DNA from: Clostridiales bacterium
GTDB lineage: Bacteria; Bacillota; Clostridia; Christensenellales; Aristaeellaceae
DNA: 15,980 nucleotides
Reading direction: 5' to 3'
Assembly: GCA_004556545.1 (NCBI GenBank)
Contig: SFGO01000100.1
Location: 1-15,980 of the forward strand
Shown: positions 15,134 to 15,980 of the stretch, in pieces
How positions within the stretch are numbered: the stretch's first letter is position 1
Layout: each line of letters starts with the position of its first letter
Made by a program: the position numbers and the translations under genes
Notes under the pieces: generated by a model
The model's input: the letters and a program-made list of their open reading frames with translations, nothing else
What the model was told of the DNA's origin: nothing
Database searches by the model: none

Positions 15134-15160
15134 ATGATAATCAGTTTGTCAAATTGGAAT

Positions 15161-15607
15161 TTATGGGTGCAAAACAAATACTTGATTGGGGTACCCAAAT
15201 TCTTCTGTCAATTCGCCTTCCTGAAATCCAAATTTTCTGTACAGTGCCCTTGGTGCAATCCCTTTTTCATCATTTTCACGAAACGTTGACACCGTGATTT
15301 CCCGGCTTCTATCCAATTCATTCAGTGCTTTTCTCAAAAGGATCGAAGCAATACCCTGCTTTCGATGCTCAGGGTCCACAGCCATACAACAAATCATGTT
15401 CTTTTTGTGCGAAAAAAGAAGAACACCAATGATTGTTCCCCGGCTTTTGACGCATAATGCCTGTTTCTTATTCATGAACTTCAGTACGGTTTGTTCATGC
15501 TCATATATACACTCTTCCGTTTCAAGTCCCGGAAAATTCCAACTTACCTTTCTAACAAGCTGCATCCACGAATCGATACAGGAGCTTTCCCCAAACACGG
15601 CTTCCAT
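15161..15607 (-). CDS. GNAT-family N-acetyltransferase
   Basis: The 148-residue protein should transfer an acetyl group from acetyl-CoA to an amine of unknown identity. The GNAT core is clear: strand beta4 MICCMAVDPEHRKQGIASILLRKAL (71-95) carries the CoA pyrophosphate-binding R/Q-x-x-G-x-A motif as RKQGIA. ITVSTFRENDEKGIAPRALYRKFGFQEGEL (104-133) is the usual beta5-alpha4 region with ALYRKFGF. Start: ATG at 15607, with GAGGTA 6 bases upstream; the open frame continues 27 codons further but passes through the promoter. No substrate clue comes from its neighbours, tRNA-Ser and the CRISPR control region. Confidence 0.9.
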   Translation of the reverse strand: MEAVFGESSCIDSWMQLVRKVSWNFPGLETEECIYEHEQTVLKFMNKKQALCVKSRGTIIGVLLFSHKKNMICCMAVDPEHRKQGIASILLRKALNELDRSREITVSTFRENDEKGIAPRALYRKFGFQEGELTEEFGYPNQVFVLHP

Positions 15608-15641
15608 CTCATTACCTCGCAAATTCAAGTTTGTCGAATAG

Positions 15642-15670
15642 ATTGTATCAAATTGCTGTGTAAATATCAA
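15642..15670 (-). promoter_or_regulatory. Promoter of the acetyltransferase gene
   Basis: On the minus strand TTGATA (15670-15665), a 17-base spacer and TACAAT (15647-15642) lie just before the ribosome site. The start is predicted near 15635, inside the longer open frame, which supports the ATG at 15607. Confidence 0.75.
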
Positions 15671-15679
15671 CCAATATAG

Positions 15680-15714
15680 AAAAAACACGATGGTTTCGTA
15701 TCAAAACCATCGTG
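15680..15714 (-). terminator. Terminator of tRNA-Ser
   Basis: On the minus strand an 11-bp perfect stem CACGATGGTTT/AAACCATCGTG with a 7-base loop is followed by TTTTTT. It begins a few bases past the tRNA 3' end. Confidence 0.93.
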
Positions 15715-15720
15715 CTAATA

Positions 15721-15809
15721 TGGCGGAGACGGTGGGATTCGAACCCACGGACCCTTGCGGATCAACTGATTTCGAGTCAGTCCCGTTATGACCACTTCGA
15801 TACGTCTCC
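15721..15809 (-). tRNA. tRNA-Ser, anticodon CGA
   Basis: The 89-base class II tRNA has CCA encoded (15723-15721). The 7-bp acceptor stem is GGAGACG/CGTCTCC with G at the discriminator position, and the T arm contains GGTTCGAATCC. The anticodon stem ACTGA/TCAGT encloses loop CTCGAAA, giving anticodon CGA (reads UCG). The long variable arm (TGATCCGCAAGGGTC) is that of serine tRNAs. Confidence 0.97.
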
Positions 15810-15822
15810 ACGGCTACGGATT

Positions 15823-15851
15823 AGTATACCATGACAAAAGGAAGATTGCAA
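15823..15851 (-). promoter_or_regulatory. Promoter of tRNA-Ser
   Basis: On the minus strand TTGCAA (15851-15846), a 17-base spacer and TATACT (15828-15823) lie 14 bases from the mature tRNA 5' end. The remaining bases to the window edge (15852-15980) hold no feature I can support. Confidence 0.7.
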
Positions 15852-15980
15852 GGGCGGTCTGAAACTGGGAGTGTCCAAAAGAGGATTTAAAAGAAATCAA
15901 AGAGGGAGAAAGGAACAGAAGAGGAATGATAGCGGGAGCGGTATAGCATTTTCTGCCTGCCGAAGCGATTATAGGCCTGA

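Larger units (their letters stand above)
14831..15160. other. Gene-free stretch with structured and repeated sequence
   Basis: No convincing coding region is seen on either strand; the short frames lack ribosome sites. It holds a long interrupted stem-loop at 14874-14917 (CCGGTC, AAGC, CGCAAA paired with TTTGCG, GCTT, GACCGG), a minus-strand terminator at 14988-15017, and a cluster of GTTTCA/TGAAAC elements at 15062-15133. I cannot assign a function to the first or last. Confidence 0.6.

Noticed and set aside
15721..15748. tRNA-Ser 3' end as an attachment site for a genomic island carrying the cas genes
   Set aside because: No second copy of the tRNA 3' end and no integrase were seen in the window.

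Overview
The window looks like chromosomal DNA of a low-to-mid GC Gram-positive anaerobe of the Clostridia (Oscillospiraceae/Ruminococcaceae-like gut bacterium). This rests on strong AGGAGG-type ribosome sites, consensus sigma-A promoters, many intrinsic terminators, a TTG start and a type I-C CRISPR-Cas locus. It is an inference from style, not a species call. The first two genes are visibly more AT-rich than the rest.

Layout. (1) 1-1938, plus strand: end of a surface-polysaccharide cluster (Wzy/O-antigen-ligase-like membrane protein cut by the left edge, then an initiating sugar-phosphate transferase), closed by a perfect terminator. (2) 2156-2834, plus: an isolated 211-residue protein of unknown function with its own RBS and terminator. 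(3) 2835-3346: gene-poor, with a second terminator, a decayed end of an ISL3-family insertion sequence and two hairpins. (4) 8645-3361, minus: an operon phnD-phnC-phnE-phnE-metallophosphatase, a phosphonate/organophosphate-type ABC importer followed at once by a leaderless 5'-nucleotidase-family enzyme. (5) 14518-8746, minus: type I-C interference operon cas3-cas5c-cas8c-cas7. No cas4, cas1, cas2 or CRISPR array is in the window. (6) 14519-14830: the control region described below. (7) 15161-15809, minus: a GNAT acetyltransferase and tRNA-Ser(CGA), each with its own promoter; a terminator follows the tRNA, and another lies some 140 bases past the acetyltransferase.

The key observation is in region 6. 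Divergent from cas3, on the plus strand, lies a lone degenerate type I-C repeat (14665-14712) with the family's GTCG start, a hairpin and the TGGATTGAAAA 5' handle. It has its own promoter, whose predicted start falls at the repeat's first base. The spacer position right after it begins GTTTTTATATTTGTT. This matches the cas promoter region (14622 down to 14608, minus strand) at 14 of 15 positions, the only mismatch being at position 6. The match starts exactly next to a TTC, the canonical type I-C PAM, and pairing breaks down after position 15. The protospacer runs over the -35 box of a perfect TTGACA-N17-TATAAT cas promoter. A UUCG-loop hairpin and a possible terminator follow the guide. This is the architecture of a Cas-regulating crRNA-like RNA (CreR/CreA type): the Cas5c-Cas8c-Cas7 complex would be guided to its own promoter and repress, without cutting, cas expression. 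With no array and no adaptation genes in view, this mini-CRISPR is the only crRNA-like gene seen here.
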